This document shows positions 8,305 to 17,575 of a stretch of 64,000 nucleotides of DNA, piece by piece. Made by a program: the position numbers and the translations under genes. Location: contig NZ_JAAKZW010000008.1 in assembly GCF_011044995.1 (NCBI RefSeq), forward strand, positions 21,205-85,204, given 5' to 3'. Position 1 is the first letter of the stretch, and each line of letters begins with the position of its first letter. The notes under the pieces were generated by a model. It ran no database searches and was not told the origin of the DNA. It saw only the letters and a program-made list of their open reading frames with translations. This DNA comes from Streptomyces mesophilus (GTDB taxonomy: Bacteria; Actinomycetota; Actinomycetes; Streptomycetales; Streptomycetaceae).

Positions 8305-9210
8305 GTGGCTACCAACACCCCCGAAACCCCCGCCACCGGCACCGCCCGCGTCAAGCGCGGCATGGCCGAGCAGCTCAAGGGCGGCGTCATCATGGACGTG
8401 GTCAACGCCGAGCAGGCGAAGATCGCCGAGGACGCGGGTGCCGTGGCCGTCATGGCCCTGGAGCGCGTGCCGGCCGACATCCGCAAGGACGGCGGCGTGG
8501 CCCGTATGTCCGACCCGAACATGATCGAAGAGATCATCGAGGCGGTCTCCATCCCGGTCATGGCCAAGTCCCGCATCGGCCACTTCGTCGAGGCGCAGAT
8601 CCTGCAGTCGCTCGGCGTCGACTACATCGACGAGTCCGAGGTCCTCACCCCGGCCGACGAGGTCAACCACAGCGACAAGTTCGCGTTCACGACCCCGTTC
8701 GTCTGCGGCGCCACCAACCTGGGCGAGGCCCTGCGCCGTATCGCCGAGGGCGCGGCCATGATCCGCTCCAAGGGCGAGGCCGGCACCGGCAACGTCGTCG
8801 AGGCCGTGCGCCACATGCGCCAGATCAAGAACGAGATCGCGCGCCTTCGCGGCTACGACAACAACGAGCTGTACGCCGCCGCCAAGGAGCTGCGCGCCCC
8901 GTACGAGCTGGTCAAGGAAGTCGCCGAGCTCGGCAAGCTCCCCGTCGTGCTGTTCTCCGCGGGTGGCGTGGCCACCCCGGCCGACGCCGCTCTGATGCGT
9001 CAGCTCGGCGCCGAGGGCGTCTTCGTCGGCTCCGGCATCTTCAAGTCGGGCGACCCGGCCAAGCGCGCCGCCGCCATCGTGAAGGCCACCACCTTCTACG
9101 ACGACCCGAAGATCATCGCCGACGCCTCCCGCAACCTGGGCGAGGCCATGGTCGGCATCAACTGCGACACCCTGCCCGAGACCGAGCGCTACGCGAACCG
9201 GGGCTGGTAG
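8305..9210 (+). CDS. pdxS: pyridoxal 5'-phosphate synthase, lyase subunit PdxS
   Basis: This is the 301-residue synthase subunit of the DXP-independent vitamin B6 pathway. It condenses ribose 5-phosphate, glyceraldehyde 3-phosphate and ammonia supplied by PdxT into PLP. It is a (beta/alpha)8 barrel and among the most conserved proteins known. [17 protein letters not shown] carries the essential Asp, [14 protein letters not shown] the Schiff-base lysine, and [13 protein letters not shown] and [12 protein letters not shown] the phosphate sites. GTG at 8305 is used because GAGG lies about 6 bases upstream and it starts the usual Thr/Pro-rich N-terminus. pdxT follows 5 bases after its stop. The 156 bases upstream show no further gene. 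Confidence 0.97.
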   Translation: MATNTPETPATGTARVKRGMAEQLKGGVIMDVVNAEQAKIAEDAGAVAVMALERVPADIRKDGGVARMSDPNMIEEIIEAVSIPVMAKSRIGHFVEAQILQSLGVDYIDESEVLTPADEVNHSDKFAFTTPFVCGATNLGEALRRIAEGAAMIRSKGEAGTGNVVEAVRHMRQIKNEIARLRGYDNNELYAAAKELRAPYELVKEVAELGKLPVVLFSAGGVATPADAALMRQLGAEGVFVGSGIFKSGDPAKRAAAIVKATTFYDDPKIIADASRNLGEAMVGINCDTLPETERYANRGW

Positions 9211-9215
9211 TCCCC

Positions 9216-9818
9216 ATGGCAACCACTCCTGTCATCGGCGTCCTTGCTCTTCAGGGCGACGTACGGGAGCACCTCATCGCCCTGGCCGCGGCGGATGCCG
9301 TGGCCAGGCCGGTGCGGCGCCCCGAGGAGCTCGCCGAGGTCGACGCCCTGGTCATCCCGGGCGGCGAATCGACCACGATCTCCAAACTGGCCGTGCTCTT
9401 CGGCCTGTTGGAGCCTCTGCGTGAGCGCGTACGCGGCGGGATGCCCGTCTACGGCACCTGCGCCGGCCTGATCCTGCTCGCCGACAAGATCCTCGACCCG
9501 CGCTCGGGCCAGGAGACGATCGGCGGCATCGACATGATCGTGCGCCGCAACGCGTTCGGACGCCAGAACGAGTCGTTCGAGGCCTCGGTGGACGTCCAGG
9601 GTCTGGGCCCCGTCGAAGGCGTCTTCATCCGCGCCCCGTGGGTCGAGTCCGTCGGCGCCGAGGTCGAGGTGCTCGCCGAGCACGGCGGCCACATCGTCGC
9701 CGTACGTCAGGGCTGGTCGCTCGCCACGTCGTTCCATCCGGAGCTCACGGGCGACCACCGCGTGCACGGGCTGTTCGTCGAGATGGTCCGGGAGAAGGCG
9801 GCTGCCGGATCCCGGTAG
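9216..9818 (+). CDS. pdxT: pyridoxal 5'-phosphate synthase, glutaminase subunit PdxT
   Basis: A 200-residue class I (triad) glutamine amidotransferase that hydrolyses glutamine and passes ammonia to Pdx[13 protein letters not shown] is the oxyanion/PdxS-contact N-terminus, PGGESTT (48-54) the glutamine-binding loop, GTCAGLIL contains the nucleophile Cys82, and SFHPELTGD provides the His and Glu of the triad. It starts 5 bases after the pdxS stop, so the subunits are made together in the usual order. Confidence 0.96.
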   Translation: MATTPVIGVLALQGDVREHLIALAAADAVARPVRRPEELAEVDALVIPGGESTTISKLAVLFGLLEPLRERVRGGMPVYGTCAGLILLADKILDPRSGQETIGGIDMIVRRNAFGRQNESFEASVDVQGLGPVEGVFIRAPWVESVGAEVEVLAEHGGHIVAVRQGWSLATSFHPELTGDHRVHGLFVEMVREKAAAGSR

Positions 9819-9819
9819 G

Positions 9820-9842
9820 ATCTCTGTCGTTCGTACAGAGAT
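9820..9842 (+). terminator. small hairpin between pdxT and yebC
   Basis: ATCTCTGT (9820-9827) pairs with ACAGAGAT (9835-9842) over a 7-base loop. It could be a weak terminator or an mRNA stabilising stem. TAGGAT at 9816-9821 could also be a -10 for yebC; the two readings are not mutually exclusive. Confidence 0.35.
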
Positions 9843-9866
9843 TGGTTACGCGAAGGAGACAGGCAG

Positions 9867-10619
9867 ATGTCCGGCCACTCTAAATGGGCCACGACTAAGC
9901 ACAAGAAGGCCGTGATCGATGCCAAGCGCGGCAAGCTCTTCGCGAAGCTGATCAAGAACATCGAGGTCGCTGCGCGTACGGGCGGTGCCGACATCGGCGG
10001 CAACCCGACGCTCGAAGACGCCATCACCAAGGCGAAGAAGAGCTCGGTCCCGAACAAGAACATCGACTCCGCGGTCAAGCGCGGCGCGGGCCTCGAGGCC
10101 GGCGGCGCCGACTACGAGACGATCATGTACGAGGGCTACGGCCCCAACGGTGTCGCGGTGCTCATCGAGTGCCTGACCGACAACCGCAACCGTGCCGCGT
10201 CCGACGTCCGCGTCGCCATGACGCGCAACGGCGGCAACATGGCCGACCCGGGCTCCGTCTCGTACCTCTTCAACCGCAAGGGCGTCGTGATCGTCCCCAA
10301 GGGCGAGCTGTCCGAGGACGACGTCCTCGGCGCGGTGCTCGACGCGGGCGCCGAAGAGGTCAACGACCTGGGTGAGTCCTTCGAGGTGCTCTCCGAGGCC
10401 ACCGACCTGGTCGCGGTGCGCACCGCGCTCCAGGAGGCCGGGATCGACTACGACTCGGCCGACGCCAACTTCGTCCCGACCATGCAGGTCGAGCTGGACG
10501 AAGAGGGCGCACGCAAGATCTTCAAGCTGATCGACGCGCTCGAGGACAGCGACGACGTGCAGAACGTCTTCGCCAACTTCGATGTCTCCGACGAGATCAT
10601 GGAGAAGGTCGACGCCTGA
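9867..10619 (+). CDS. YebC/PmpR-family protein (TACO1 family)
   Basis: A 250-residue protein of the YebC family. The signature start [37 protein letters not shown], the second block [11 protein letters not shown] and the third [20 protein letters not shown] are all present, and length is typical. Family members are reported both as DNA-binding regulators and as ribosome-associated factors that help translation through polyproline stretches; the sequence cannot decide between them. AAGGAGA lies 8 bases before the ATG. Gene order yebC-ruvCAB is widely conserved. A strong hairpin follows. Confidence 0.92.
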   Translation: MSGHSKWATTKHKKAVIDAKRGKLFAKLIKNIEVAARTGGADIGGNPTLEDAITKAKKSSVPNKNIDSAVKRGAGLEAGGADYETIMYEGYGPNGVAVLIECLTDNRNRAASDVRVAMTRNGGNMADPGSVSYLFNRKGVVIVPKGELSEDDVLGAVLDAGAEEVNDLGESFEVLSEATDLVAVRTALQEAGIDYDSADANFVPTMQVELDEEGARKIFKLIDALEDSDDVQNVFANFDVSDEIMEKVDA

Positions 10620-10630
10620 TCCGTACCGAA

Positions 10631-10668
10631 GCGGCGGGCCGACGGGAAACTTCCCGTCGGCCCGCCGC
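10631..10668 (+). terminator. strong hairpin after yebC
   Basis: A perfect 18-bp inverted repeat (10631-10648 with 10651-10668) begins 11 bases after the yebC stop and is followed by TTTG. It should separate yebC from ruvC transcription, at least partly. Confidence 0.8.
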
Positions 10669-10739
10669 TTTGTCGCTCGCCGCTGTTGTCGGTGGCACCC
10701 GATAGCCTGCACAAACAGACGAGCGAAGGGAGGGGCGTT

Positions 10740-11339
10740 GTGCGGGTTCTGGGAGTCGACCCCGGTCTGACCCGGTGCGGCGTCGGCGTCGTCGAAGGCG
10801 TGGCGGGCCGGCCGCTCACCATGCACGGTGTCGGTGTCGTACGGACGCCCGCGGACGCCGAGTTGGGCTCGCGCCTCGTTGCCATCGAGCAGGGCATCGA
10901 GCAGTGGCTGGACGAGCACCAGCCCGAATTCGTCGCCGTGGAGCGGGTGTTCAGCCAGCACAACGTACGGACGGTGATGGGCACCGCCCAGGCCAGCGCC
11001 GTCGCGATGCTCTGCGCCGCGCGCCGCGGCATCCCGGTGGCCCTGCACACACCGAGCGAGGTCAAGGCCGCCGTCACGGGCAGCGGACGGGCCGACAAGG
11101 CCCAGGTCGGCGCCATGGTCACGCGCCTGCTGCGGCTCGACGCACCGCCCAAGCCCGCCGACGCCGCCGACGCGCTGGCCCTCGCCATCTGCCATATCTG
11201 GCGCGGACCGGCCAAGAACCGCCTCCAGGAAGCGGTCGCCGCGCAGACCCGCCTCCAGCAGGCCGCGGCCGAAAGCCGCCCGCCGAACCGTCTCCAGCAA
11301 GCCGCAGCACTGCACGCATCGAAAGGCCGAACCAAATGA
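10740..11339 (+). CDS. ruvC: Holliday junction resolvase RuvC
   Basis: A 199-residue endonuclease that cuts Holliday junctions symmetrically in concert with RuvAB. The RNase H-like fold has its acidic residues in [11 protein letters not shown] (first Asp), [11 protein letters not shown] (Glu) and [14 protein letters not shown] (two Asp). The C-terminal 30 residues are an extra Gln/Ala-rich basic tail. The GTG at 10740 is chosen for the GGGAGG about 7 bases upstream. TAGCCT at 10703-10708 is a candidate -10 element. Its stop overlaps the ruvA start. Confidence 0.95.
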   Translation: MRVLGVDPGLTRCGVGVVEGVAGRPLTMHGVGVVRTPADAELGSRLVAIEQGIEQWLDEHQPEFVAVERVFSQHNVRTVMGTAQASAVAMLCAARRGIPVALHTPSEVKAAVTGSGRADKAQVGAMVTRLLRLDAPPKPADAADALALAICHIWRGPAKNRLQEAVAAQTRLQQAAAESRPPNRLQQAAALHASKGRTK

Positions 11340-11944
11340 TCGCCTTCGTGAGCGGACCCGTCGCCGCCCTCGCCCCTGACGCGGCCGTCGTCGAGGTCGG
11401 CGGGATCGGCATGGCCGTCCAGTGCACGCCGAACACCCTGTCCGGCCTGCGCCTGGGCCAGCAGACCAAGCTGGCGACCTCTTTGGTCGTACGGGAGGAC
11501 TCGCTCACTCTGTACGGCTTCGCGGACGACGACGAGCGCCAGACCTTCGAGCTCCTGCAGACCGCGAGCGGAGTCGGGCCCCGCCTGGCCCAGGCGATGC
11601 TCGCGGTGCACTCGCCGGACGCGCTGCGCCGGGCCGTCGCCACCTCCGACGAGAAGGCGCTGACCGCGGTGCCGGGCATCGGCAAGAAGGGAGCACAGAA
11701 GCTGCTCCTGGAGTACAAGGACCGGCTCGGCGCGCCTCTGGGCACGGCGTCCACGGTCGGTGCGCAGGCCACCGCCTCCTGGCGCGACCAGCTGCACGCC
11801 GCGCTGATCGGGCTCGGGTACGCGACGCGTGAGGCGGACGAGGCCGTCACCGCGGTGACCCCGCAGGCCGAGGCCATGGACGGCACCCCGCAGGTCGGCC
11901 CGCTCCTCAAGGCCGCGCTGCAGACCCTGAACCGCACGCGCTGA
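11336..11944 (+). CDS. ruvA: Holliday junction branch migration protein RuvA
   Basis: The 202-residue DNA-binding subunit that forms tetramers on four-way junctions and loads the RuvB motor. The N-terminal OB fold ([12 protein letters not shown] ... [15 protein letters not shown]), two helix-hairpin-helix segments ([14 protein letters not shown] and [18 protein letters not shown]) and the RuvB-contacting C-terminal helices ([18 protein letters not shown]) are all there. ATG at 11336 overlaps the ruvC stop (ATGA), so the two are coupled. Confidence 0.96.
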   Translation: MIAFVSGPVAALAPDAAVVEVGGIGMAVQCTPNTLSGLRLGQQTKLATSLVVREDSLTLYGFADDDERQTFELLQTASGVGPRLAQAMLAVHSPDALRRAVATSDEKALTAVPGIGKKGAQKLLLEYKDRLGAPLGTASTVGAQATASWRDQLHAALIGLGYATREADEAVTAVTPQAEAMDGTPQVGPLLKAALQTLNRTR

Positions 11945-11990
11945 TCCCCGTACATCTGTCATCACGAACGAACTGGCGAGGCACTCCACC

Positions 11991-13070
11991 GTGAACTGGG
12001 ACGACACCGCACCGCCGGCCGACGACACCACCGGCCGGCTCGTCGGGTCCGCCGCGGACGGCGAGGACCAGGCCGTCGAGGCGGCCCTGCGCCCCAAGTC
12101 CCTGGCCGAGTTCGTCGGCCAGGAGCGGGTGCGCGAGCAGCTCGACCTCGTGCTCAGGGCGGCCCGCCAGCGCGGTGCCACCGCCGACCACGTGCTCCTG
12201 TCGGGCGCTCCCGGCCTCGGCAAGACCACGCTCTCGATGATCATCGCGGCCGAGATGGAAGCCCCGATCCGCATCACCAGCGGCCCCGCCATCCAGCACG
12301 CCGGAGACCTGGCCGCGATCCTCTCCTCCCTCCAGGAGGGCGAGGTCCTCTTCCTCGACGAGATCCACCGGATGTCGCGGCCCGCCGAGGAGATGCTGTA
12401 CATGGCGATGGAGGACTTCCGCGTCGACGTCATCGTCGGCAAGGGGCCCGGCGCCACCGCCATCCCGCTGGAGCTCCCGCCGTTCACGCTGGTCGGTGCC
12501 ACCACCCGCGCCGGTCTGCTGCCGCCGCCGCTGCGCGACCGCTTCGGCTTCACCGCCCATATGGAGTTCTACGAGCCGGCCGAGCTGGAGCGCGTCATCC
12601 ACCGCTCCGCCGATCTGCTCGACGTCACCATCGACACCGCCGGCGCCGCCGAGATCGCGGGCCGCTCCCGTGGCACGCCGCGTATCGCCAACCGTCTCCT
12701 TCGCCGCGTACGGGACTATGCGCAGGTCAAGGCCGACGGCCGGATCAACCAGGAGATCGCCGGGGCCGCGCTGCGTGTCTACGAGGTGGACGCGCGCGGG
12801 CTCGACCGGCTCGACCGCGCCGTCCTGGAGGCGCTGCTCAAGCTGTTCGGCGGCGGACCTGTCGGCTTGTCGACCCTCTCGGTCGCCGTAGGGGAGGAGC
12901 GCGAGACCGTCGAAGAGGTCGCCGAGCCCTTCCTCGTACGGGAAGGACTGCTGGCCCGTACTCCGCGCGGCCGCGTGGCCACTCCCGCTGCGTGGGCGCA
13001 TCTGGGTCTCACGGCGCCGCAGAGTCATGGAACCGGCGGATCCGGACAAGGCGACCTGTTCGGGGCGTGA
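11991..13070 (+). CDS. ruvB: Holliday junction branch migration ATPase RuvB
   Basis: A 359-residue AAA+ motor that drives branch migration. Walker A GAPGLGKT is at 72-79 and Walker B is in [10 protein letters not shown]. Sensor 1 is in LVGATTRAG, the arginine finger region in [12 protein letters not shown], and the C-terminal winged helix holds [18 protein letters not shown] residues. The Asp/Ala-rich N-terminal 25 residues are an actinobacterial extension. The GTG start follows ruvA by 46 bases without a hairpin, so it is probably cotranscribed. Confidence 0.96.
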   Translation: MNWDDTAPPADDTTGRLVGSAADGEDQAVEAALRPKSLAEFVGQERVREQLDLVLRAARQRGATADHVLLSGAPGLGKTTLSMIIAAEMEAPIRITSGPAIQHAGDLAAILSSLQEGEVLFLDEIHRMSRPAEEMLYMAMEDFRVDVIVGKGPGATAIPLELPPFTLVGATTRAGLLPPPLRDRFGFTAHMEFYEPAELERVIHRSADLLDVTIDTAGAAEIAGRSRGTPRIANRLLRRVRDYAQVKADGRINQEIAGAALRVYEVDARGLDRLDRAVLEALLKLFGGGPVGLSTLSVAVGEERETVEEVAEPFLVREGLLARTPRGRVATPAAWAHLGLTAPQSHGTGGSGQGDLFGA

Positions 13071-13117
13071 CGGCCAGGGTGCTCGCTCCGCATGGAACCC
13101 CGGTGCCATGCTGAGCG

Positions 13118-13147
13118 TTGTTCCATCCGTGCGGACTCGCTTAGACT
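13118..13147 (+). promoter_or_regulatory. candidate promoter of the yajC-secDF unit
   Basis: TTGTTC (13118-13123) and TAGACT (13142-13147) are separated by 18 bases, about 90 bases upstream of yajC. The fit to a vegetative (HrdB-type) promoter is fair. Confidence 0.4.
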
Positions 13148-13233
13148 CCGCCGATGCCGCCCTTATCGGCGGTGTGCCCACCCCCATCCAGTAGGCCGCT
13201 CATCTGCGCGGTCGTGCGAAGGAAACCCGTCCC

Positions 13234-13689
13234 GTGAATATCTTGAGCCTCCTTCCGTTCATCTTGATCATCGGGGTCATGTTCCTGATGACCCGTTCTG
13301 CCAAGAAGAAGCAGCAGCAGGCGGCCGAGATGCGCAACCAGATGCAGCCCGGCACGGGTGTCCGCACGATCGGGGGCATGTACGCGGTCGTCAAGGAAGT
13401 CAGCGACGAGGCCGTCACGCTCGAGGTGGCCCCTGGCGTCCACGCGATCTACGCGAAGAACTCGGTCGGCGCCGTCCTCGACGACGACGAGTACAACCGC
13501 ATCGTCCACGGCATCACCCCCGAGGACGTCGACACCCCCGACGTTCCGGACGATGCCTCCTCCCTGACCCAGGCCGACGAGCCCGCCGACGCTGATGTGT
13601 CGGCCGATTCGCCCATCGACCTCGGCAAGAAGGACGCCGGCGGCGACGCCGAGCCGAAGAAGACCGAGGGCGAGGGCGACACGAAGTAG
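13234..13689 (+). CDS. yajC: preprotein translocase accessory subunit YajC
   Basis: A 151-residue single-span membrane protein that associates with SecDF. An N-terminal helix (LSLLPFILIIGVMFLMTRSAKKKQQQ) is followed by the small conserved domain (MQPGTGVRTIGGMYAVVKEV ... EVAPGVHAIYAKNSVGAVL) and an acidic, Asp/Glu/Pro-rich C-terminal tail of about 50 residues of low complexity. The GTG start has GAAGGA about 10 bases upstream. Context with secD and secF confirms the identity. Confidence 0.92.
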   Translation: MNILSLLPFILIIGVMFLMTRSAKKKQQQAAEMRNQMQPGTGVRTIGGMYAVVKEVSDEAVTLEVAPGVHAIYAKNSVGAVLDDDEYNRIVHGITPEDVDTPDVPDDASSLTQADEPADADVSADSPIDLGKKDAGGDAEPKKTEGEGDTK

Positions 13690-13695
13690 TCACGG

Positions 13696-13736
13696 CCGAG
13701 GACCGCGGTGCGCCCCAGGCGCGGCGCGGTCCTCGG
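13696..13736 (+). terminator. long hairpin between yajC and secD
   Basis: A 12-bp perfect outer stem (13696-13707 with 13725-13736) encloses a further GCGCC/GGCGC inner stem. It may attenuate or process the message, changing the YajC to SecD ratio, since secD still needs a transcript. Confidence 0.55.
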
Positions 13737-13844
13737 AACGTGCGGCTTCGCGTCGCCTCCCGCACACCACTTCATGGCCGCCCAGGGCCCGCTGACCGGC
13801 TACGAGCCGGCTGCCCGGGCGGTTGGACAGGGAGAAACGAGAAG

Positions 13845-15608
13845 GTGGCAGCACCGAAGAAGGCCAGGAGGCAGAGCGGCCAGCCCAAGCCGGGACGCGC
13901 TCTGGCCCTGATCGTGATCATCATGGTGGCGCTCACCGGGGGCATGTTCCTGTCCGGGCACACCACCCCGCGACTGGGCATCGACCTCGCGGGCGGCACG
14001 AGCATCACGCTCGAGGCCAAGAATGAGCCGGGCGCGAAAAACGCGATCAACCCGACCAACATGAACACCGCGGTCAGCATCATTGAGCGCCGTGTCAACG
14101 GTCTGGGCGTTTCCGAGGCCGAGGTTCAGACCCAGGGCGAGAAGAACATCATCGTCAACATCCCCAAGGGGACTGACGAGGAGCAGGCGCGCGAGCAGGT
14201 CGGTACGACCGCTCAGCTCTTCTTCCGCCCGGTGCTTCAGCTCGCGGCCGGCGACCCGAAGGCCGACCCGGCCGCGTCACCGTCGGCGACGCCCTCCGCC
14301 TCGGAGAGCGGCAAGAAGGACGACAAGGACAAGGACGAGAAGGCCTCGCCTTCCGCCGGCTCCAGCTCCACGCCGCAGGGCCGCGCCGTCACGGACGCCC
14401 TGAAGGACACCACCCCGTCTCCCTCGGCGAGCGACTCCGGTGACCCCAAGGCGTCCCCGAGCCCCAGCGCCAGTGAGTCCGTGGACCCCGCGACCAAGGA
14501 CCTCGCTGCCAAGTTCGCCGCGCTGAACTGCACGGACAAGAAGCAGCGCACCGAGGCGGCCCAGGGCACCAAGCCCGAGGACACGATCATTGCCTGTGGC
14601 ACCAACAACGCGGGCCAGTGGGAGAAGTACGTGCTCGGCCCGGCCGCCGTGGCCGGTAAGGACGTCGACGACTCCAAGGCCGTGATCGACCAGCAGCAGG
14701 GCATCTGGAAGGTCACGATGGACTTCTCGAGCGGTGGCTCGAAGAAGTTCGCGAAGATCACCGGTGAGCTGTCCAAGCAGCAGCCCCCGCTGAACCAGTT
14801 CGCCATCGTGCTCGACAACAACGTCGTCTCCGCGCCGACCGTCAACCAGACGCTCAGCTCGAACGCCGAGATCACCGGTTCCTTCACGCAGGAGTCCGCC
14901 GAAGAGCTGGCGAACATGCTGAAGTACGGCTCGCTGCCGCTGACTTTCGAAGAGCAGAGCGTCGACACCGTCACCGCCGCGCTCGGCGGCGAGCAGCTGG
15001 AGGCCGGTCTGATCGCCGGCGCCATCGGTCTCGCCCTGGTCGTCATCTACCTGGTGGTCTACTACCGCGGCCTGTCTCTGATCGCGCTGCTGTCGCTCGC
15101 GGCCTCCGCGATCCTCACGTACACCCTGATGTCCCTGCTCGGCCCGGCCATCGGCTTCGCGCTGAACCTGCCGGCCGTCTGTGGCGCCATCGTGGCGATC
15201 GGTATCACCGCGGACTCGTTCATCGTGTTCTTCGAACGCATCCGGGACGAGGTGCGCGAGGGCCGGACGATCCAGCCGGCCGTCGAGCGTGCCTGGCCGC
15301 GTGCGCGGCGCACGATCCTGGTGTCCGACTTCGTGTCGTTCCTGGCCGCCGCGGTGCTGTTCATCGTGACCGTCGGCAAGGTGCAGGGCTTCGCGTTCAC
15401 GCTGGGTCTGACCACGCTGCTCGACGTCGTCGTGGTGTTCCTGTTCACCAAGCCGCTGATGACGCTCCTGGCGCGCAAGAAGTTCTTCCGCAGCGGCCAC
15501 CCGTGGTCGGGTCTCGACCCCAAGCGTCTGGGCGCCAAGCCCCCGCTGCGCCGTTCCCGTCGTACCTCTGGCCCTGCCGCCGGTACCGTCGACCCGAAGG
15601 AGGCGTGA
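13845..15608 (+). CDS. secD: protein translocase subunit SecD
   Basis: A 587-residue RND-type membrane subunit that with SecF uses the proton gradient to pull exported proteins across the membrane. TM1 (ALALIVIIMVALTGGMFLSG) is followed by the DLAGGTSITLEA motif and a large extracytoplasmic P1 domain. Five C-terminal helices follow, including LEAGLIAGAIGLALVVIYLVVYY and the ITADSFIVFFERIRDEVREG motif. The P1 domain carries a low-complexity insertion of about 85 residues (Ser/Pro/Ala/Lys/Asp-rich, encoded roughly at 14265-14510). GTG at 13845 follows GGGAG by 9 bases. secF starts one base after the stop. Confidence 0.95.
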   Translation: MAAPKKARRQSGQPKPGRALALIVIIMVALTGGMFLSGHTTPRLGIDLAGGTSITLEAKNEPGAKNAINPTNMNTAVSIIERRVNGLGVSEAEVQTQGEKNIIVNIPKGTDEEQAREQVGTTAQLFFRPVLQLAAGDPKADPAASPSATPSASESGKKDDKDKDEKASPSAGSSSTPQGRAVTDALKDTTPSPSASDSGDPKASPSPSASESVDPATKDLAAKFAALNCTDKKQRTEAAQGTKPEDTIIACGTNNAGQWEKYVLGPAAVAGKDVDDSKAVIDQQQGIWKVTMDFSSGGSKKFAKITGELSKQQPPLNQFAIVLDNNVVSAPTVNQTLSSNAEITGSFTQESAEELANMLKYGSLPLTFEEQSVDTVTAALGGEQLEAGLIAGAIGLALVVIYLVVYYRGLSLIALLSLAASAILTYTLMSLLGPAIGFALNLPAVCGAIVAIGITADSFIVFFERIRDEVREGRTIQPAVERAWPRARRTILVSDFVSFLAAAVLFIVTVGKVQGFAFTLGLTTLLDVVVVFLFTKPLMTLLARKKFFRSGHPWSGLDPKRLGAKPPLRRSRRTSGPAAGTVDPKEA

Positions 15609-15609
15609 G

Positions 15610-16749
15610 ATGTCGAAGCTCGGCAACCTCGGCGCCAGGCTGTACCGCGGCGAAGTCGGCTATGACTTCATCGGCAAGCGGTTCATCTGGTACGGCGTCT
15701 CGGTCCTGATCACCATCACGGCCATCGTGGCCCTCGCGGTGCAGGGCCTCAACATGGGCATCGAGTTCAAGGGTGGCGCGGTCTTCAATACGCCCACGAC
15801 ATCCGTCTCGGTCGAGAAGATCACGGAAGTGGCCGAGAAGGCCTCGGGTCACCAGGCGATCACCCAGAAGCTGGGCAAGGGCGGCACACGCGTCCAGATC
15901 GCCGGTGTGGACGTCGCCAAGTCCAGCGAGATCAAGCAGGCGCTCGCCGACGAGCTCGGCGTTCCTGCCAAGTCGATCAACTCGGAGCTGGTCGGCCCCA
16001 GTTGGGGCGAGCAGATCGCACAGAAGGCATGGACGGGCTGCATCGTCTTCATGATCCTGTGTGTGATCTATCTGGCGATCGCGTTCGAGTGGCGGATGGC
16101 GGTCGCGGCCCTGGTGGCCCTGATCCACGACATCACGATCACCGTCGGGATCTACGCCCTCGTGGGCTTCGAGGTCACCCCGGGCACGGTGATCGGTCTG
16201 CTCACGATCCTCGGTTACTCGCTCTACGACACGGTCGTGGTCTTCGACTCCCTCAAGGAGGGGTCGAAGGACATCACGAAGCAGACCCGCTACACGTACA
16301 GCGAGATCGCCAACAAGTCGATCAACTCCACGCTGGTCCGCTCCATCAACACCACCGTGGTGGCGCTGCTCCCGGTCGCGGGCCTGCTGTTCATCGGTGG
16401 CGGTGTCCTGGGTGCCGGCATGCTGAACGACATCTCGCTCTCCCTGTTCGTGGGTCTCGCCGCCGGTGCGTACTCCTCGATCTTCATCGCCACCCCGCTC
16501 GTCGCCGACCTCAAGGAGCGCGAGCCGGCGATGAAGCAGTTGAAGAAGCGGGTGCTCGCCAAGCGCGCGGCCGCCGCTGCCAAGGGCGAATCGTCCGAGG
16601 GACCGGACGCCGCCGGCACCTTCGACGACGCGGTGCCCGCGGACGCGACCCCGGCCGTGGTCGGCCAGCGCGGCGTCGAGCCCGCTGCCCGCACCCAGCC
16701 CTCGTCGCGTGCGCGCGGCAAGGGCCGTCCCTCGGGGAAGCGCCGATGA
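15610..16749 (+). CDS. secF: protein translocase subunit SecF
   Basis: A 379-residue partner of SecD. TM1 follows RFIWYGVSVLITITAIVALAV, then MGIEFKGGAVF (the SecF equivalent of the SecD DLAGG motif) and a short P1 domain. Five helices follow, with GYSLYDTVVVFDSLKEG containing the conserved acidic residue of TM4. The last 90 residues are a basic and Ala/Pro-rich cytoplasmic tail, longer than in E. coli. It begins one base after secD and overlaps apt at its stop. Confidence 0.95.
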   Translation: MSKLGNLGARLYRGEVGYDFIGKRFIWYGVSVLITITAIVALAVQGLNMGIEFKGGAVFNTPTTSVSVEKITEVAEKASGHQAITQKLGKGGTRVQIAGVDVAKSSEIKQALADELGVPAKSINSELVGPSWGEQIAQKAWTGCIVFMILCVIYLAIAFEWRMAVAALVALIHDITITVGIYALVGFEVTPGTVIGLLTILGYSLYDTVVVFDSLKEGSKDITKQTRYTYSEIANKSINSTLVRSINTTVVALLPVAGLLFIGGGVLGAGMLNDISLSLFVGLAAGAYSSIFIATPLVADLKEREPAMKQLKKRVLAKRAAAAAKGESSEGPDAAGTFDDAVPADATPAVVGQRGVEPAARTQPSSRARGKGRPSGKRR

Positions 16750-17285
16750 CCGGGGCGGCGGAGCTGCTGCTCAGCCGTATCCGCGACGTACCGGACTATC
16801 CGCAGCCCGGCGTGGTGTTCAAGGACATCACGCCTCTGCTGGCTGACCCGGCCGCGTTCACGGCCCTCACGGACGAGCTCGCCGAGCTGTGCGTACGGCA
16901 CGGCGCGACGAAGATCGTCGGCCTGGAGGCGCGAGGCTTCATCCTCGCGGCTCCGGTCGCCATCCGCGCGGGGCTCGGCTTCATCCCCGTACGCAAGGCG
17001 GGCAAGCTCCCCGGAGCGACGCTCAAGCAGGCGTACGACCTGGAGTACGGCAGCGCCGAGATCGAGGTGCACGCCGAGGATCTGGCCGCGGGCGACCGCG
17101 TCATGGTCATCGACGACGTCCTCGCCACCGGCGGCACGGCCGAGGCCTCGCTGCACCTGGTGCGGCGGGCGGGCGCCGAGGTCGCGGGTGTGGCCGTGCT
17201 GATGGAGCTCGGTTTCCTGGGCGGCAGGGCCCGCCTCGAGCCGGCCCTGAAGGGCGCGCCGCTGGACGCGGTGCTCGTCGTCTGA
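16746..17285 (+). CDS. apt: adenine phosphoribosyltransferase
   Basis: A 179-residue purine salvage enzyme converting adenine and PRPP to AMP. VPDYPQPGVVFKDITPL is the adenine-binding N-terminus and VMVIDDVLATGGTA the PRPP-binding loop. ATG overlaps the secF stop (ATGA). The order secF-apt-relA is conserved in actinobacteria and places nucleotide salvage next to the stringent response gene. A hairpin with tandem repeats follows. Confidence 0.95.
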   Translation: MTGAAELLLSRIRDVPDYPQPGVVFKDITPLLADPAAFTALTDELAELCVRHGATKIVGLEARGFILAAPVAIRAGLGFIPVRKAGKLPGATLKQAYDLEYGSAEIEVHAEDLAAGDRVMVIDDVLATGGTAEASLHLVRRAGAEVAGVAVLMELGFLGGRARLEPALKGAPLDAVLVV

Positions 17286-17311
17286 ACCAGTCCGACCCAG
17301 CTGCAAGCCCT

Positions 17312-17352
17312 GCGAGGGCGGGTTTCCGGAGACTTCCGGGGCCCGCCCTCGC
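17312..17352 (+). terminator. hairpin after apt
   Basis: GCGAGGGCGGG (17312-17322) pairs perfectly with CCCGCCCTCGC (17342-17352). The loop contains a smaller CCGGA/TCCGG stem. It begins 27 bases past the apt stop and overlaps the first of three 34-bp repeats. Confidence 0.65.
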
Positions 17353-17428
17353 GGCCGTCTCGGAGACTTCCGGGACCCGTCCTCGCGGCGTTCTCGGAGA
17401 CTTCCGGAACCCGCCCTCGCGGCGTTCT
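17327..17428. repeat. three 34-bp tandem repeats between apt and relA
   Basis: Units start at 17327, 17361 and 17395, each opening CGGAGACTTCCGG and running through a CC(C/T)G(C/T)CCTCGCGGC core to a TCT end, with few differences. Each unit carries the arm CCGCCCTCGC, so alternative pairings with the single GCGAGGGCGGG arm at 17312 are possible. Confidence 0.75.
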
Positions 17429-17575
17429 CGCCCAGTCCCCGCTGCGTTTTCGCGCAGGGCGACGGACGTGCGACGGACCACAGCGTGAACCGTCGGGCAC
17501 GAGCGGATGGCCCAGGGTCGATACCATGGCAGTCCGGACCTGATCGGGGGGCCGGATCCTGCCTGAGGAGCGCTC

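Noticed and set aside
10448..12553. 701-residue minus-strand frame across ruvC-ruvA-ruvB
   Set aside because: Shadow of the ruv genes, rich in Ser/Arg/Ala with no motif.
17327..17428. Tandem repeats considered as a CRISPR-like array
   Set aside because: Units abut with no unique spacers and no cas genes are present.
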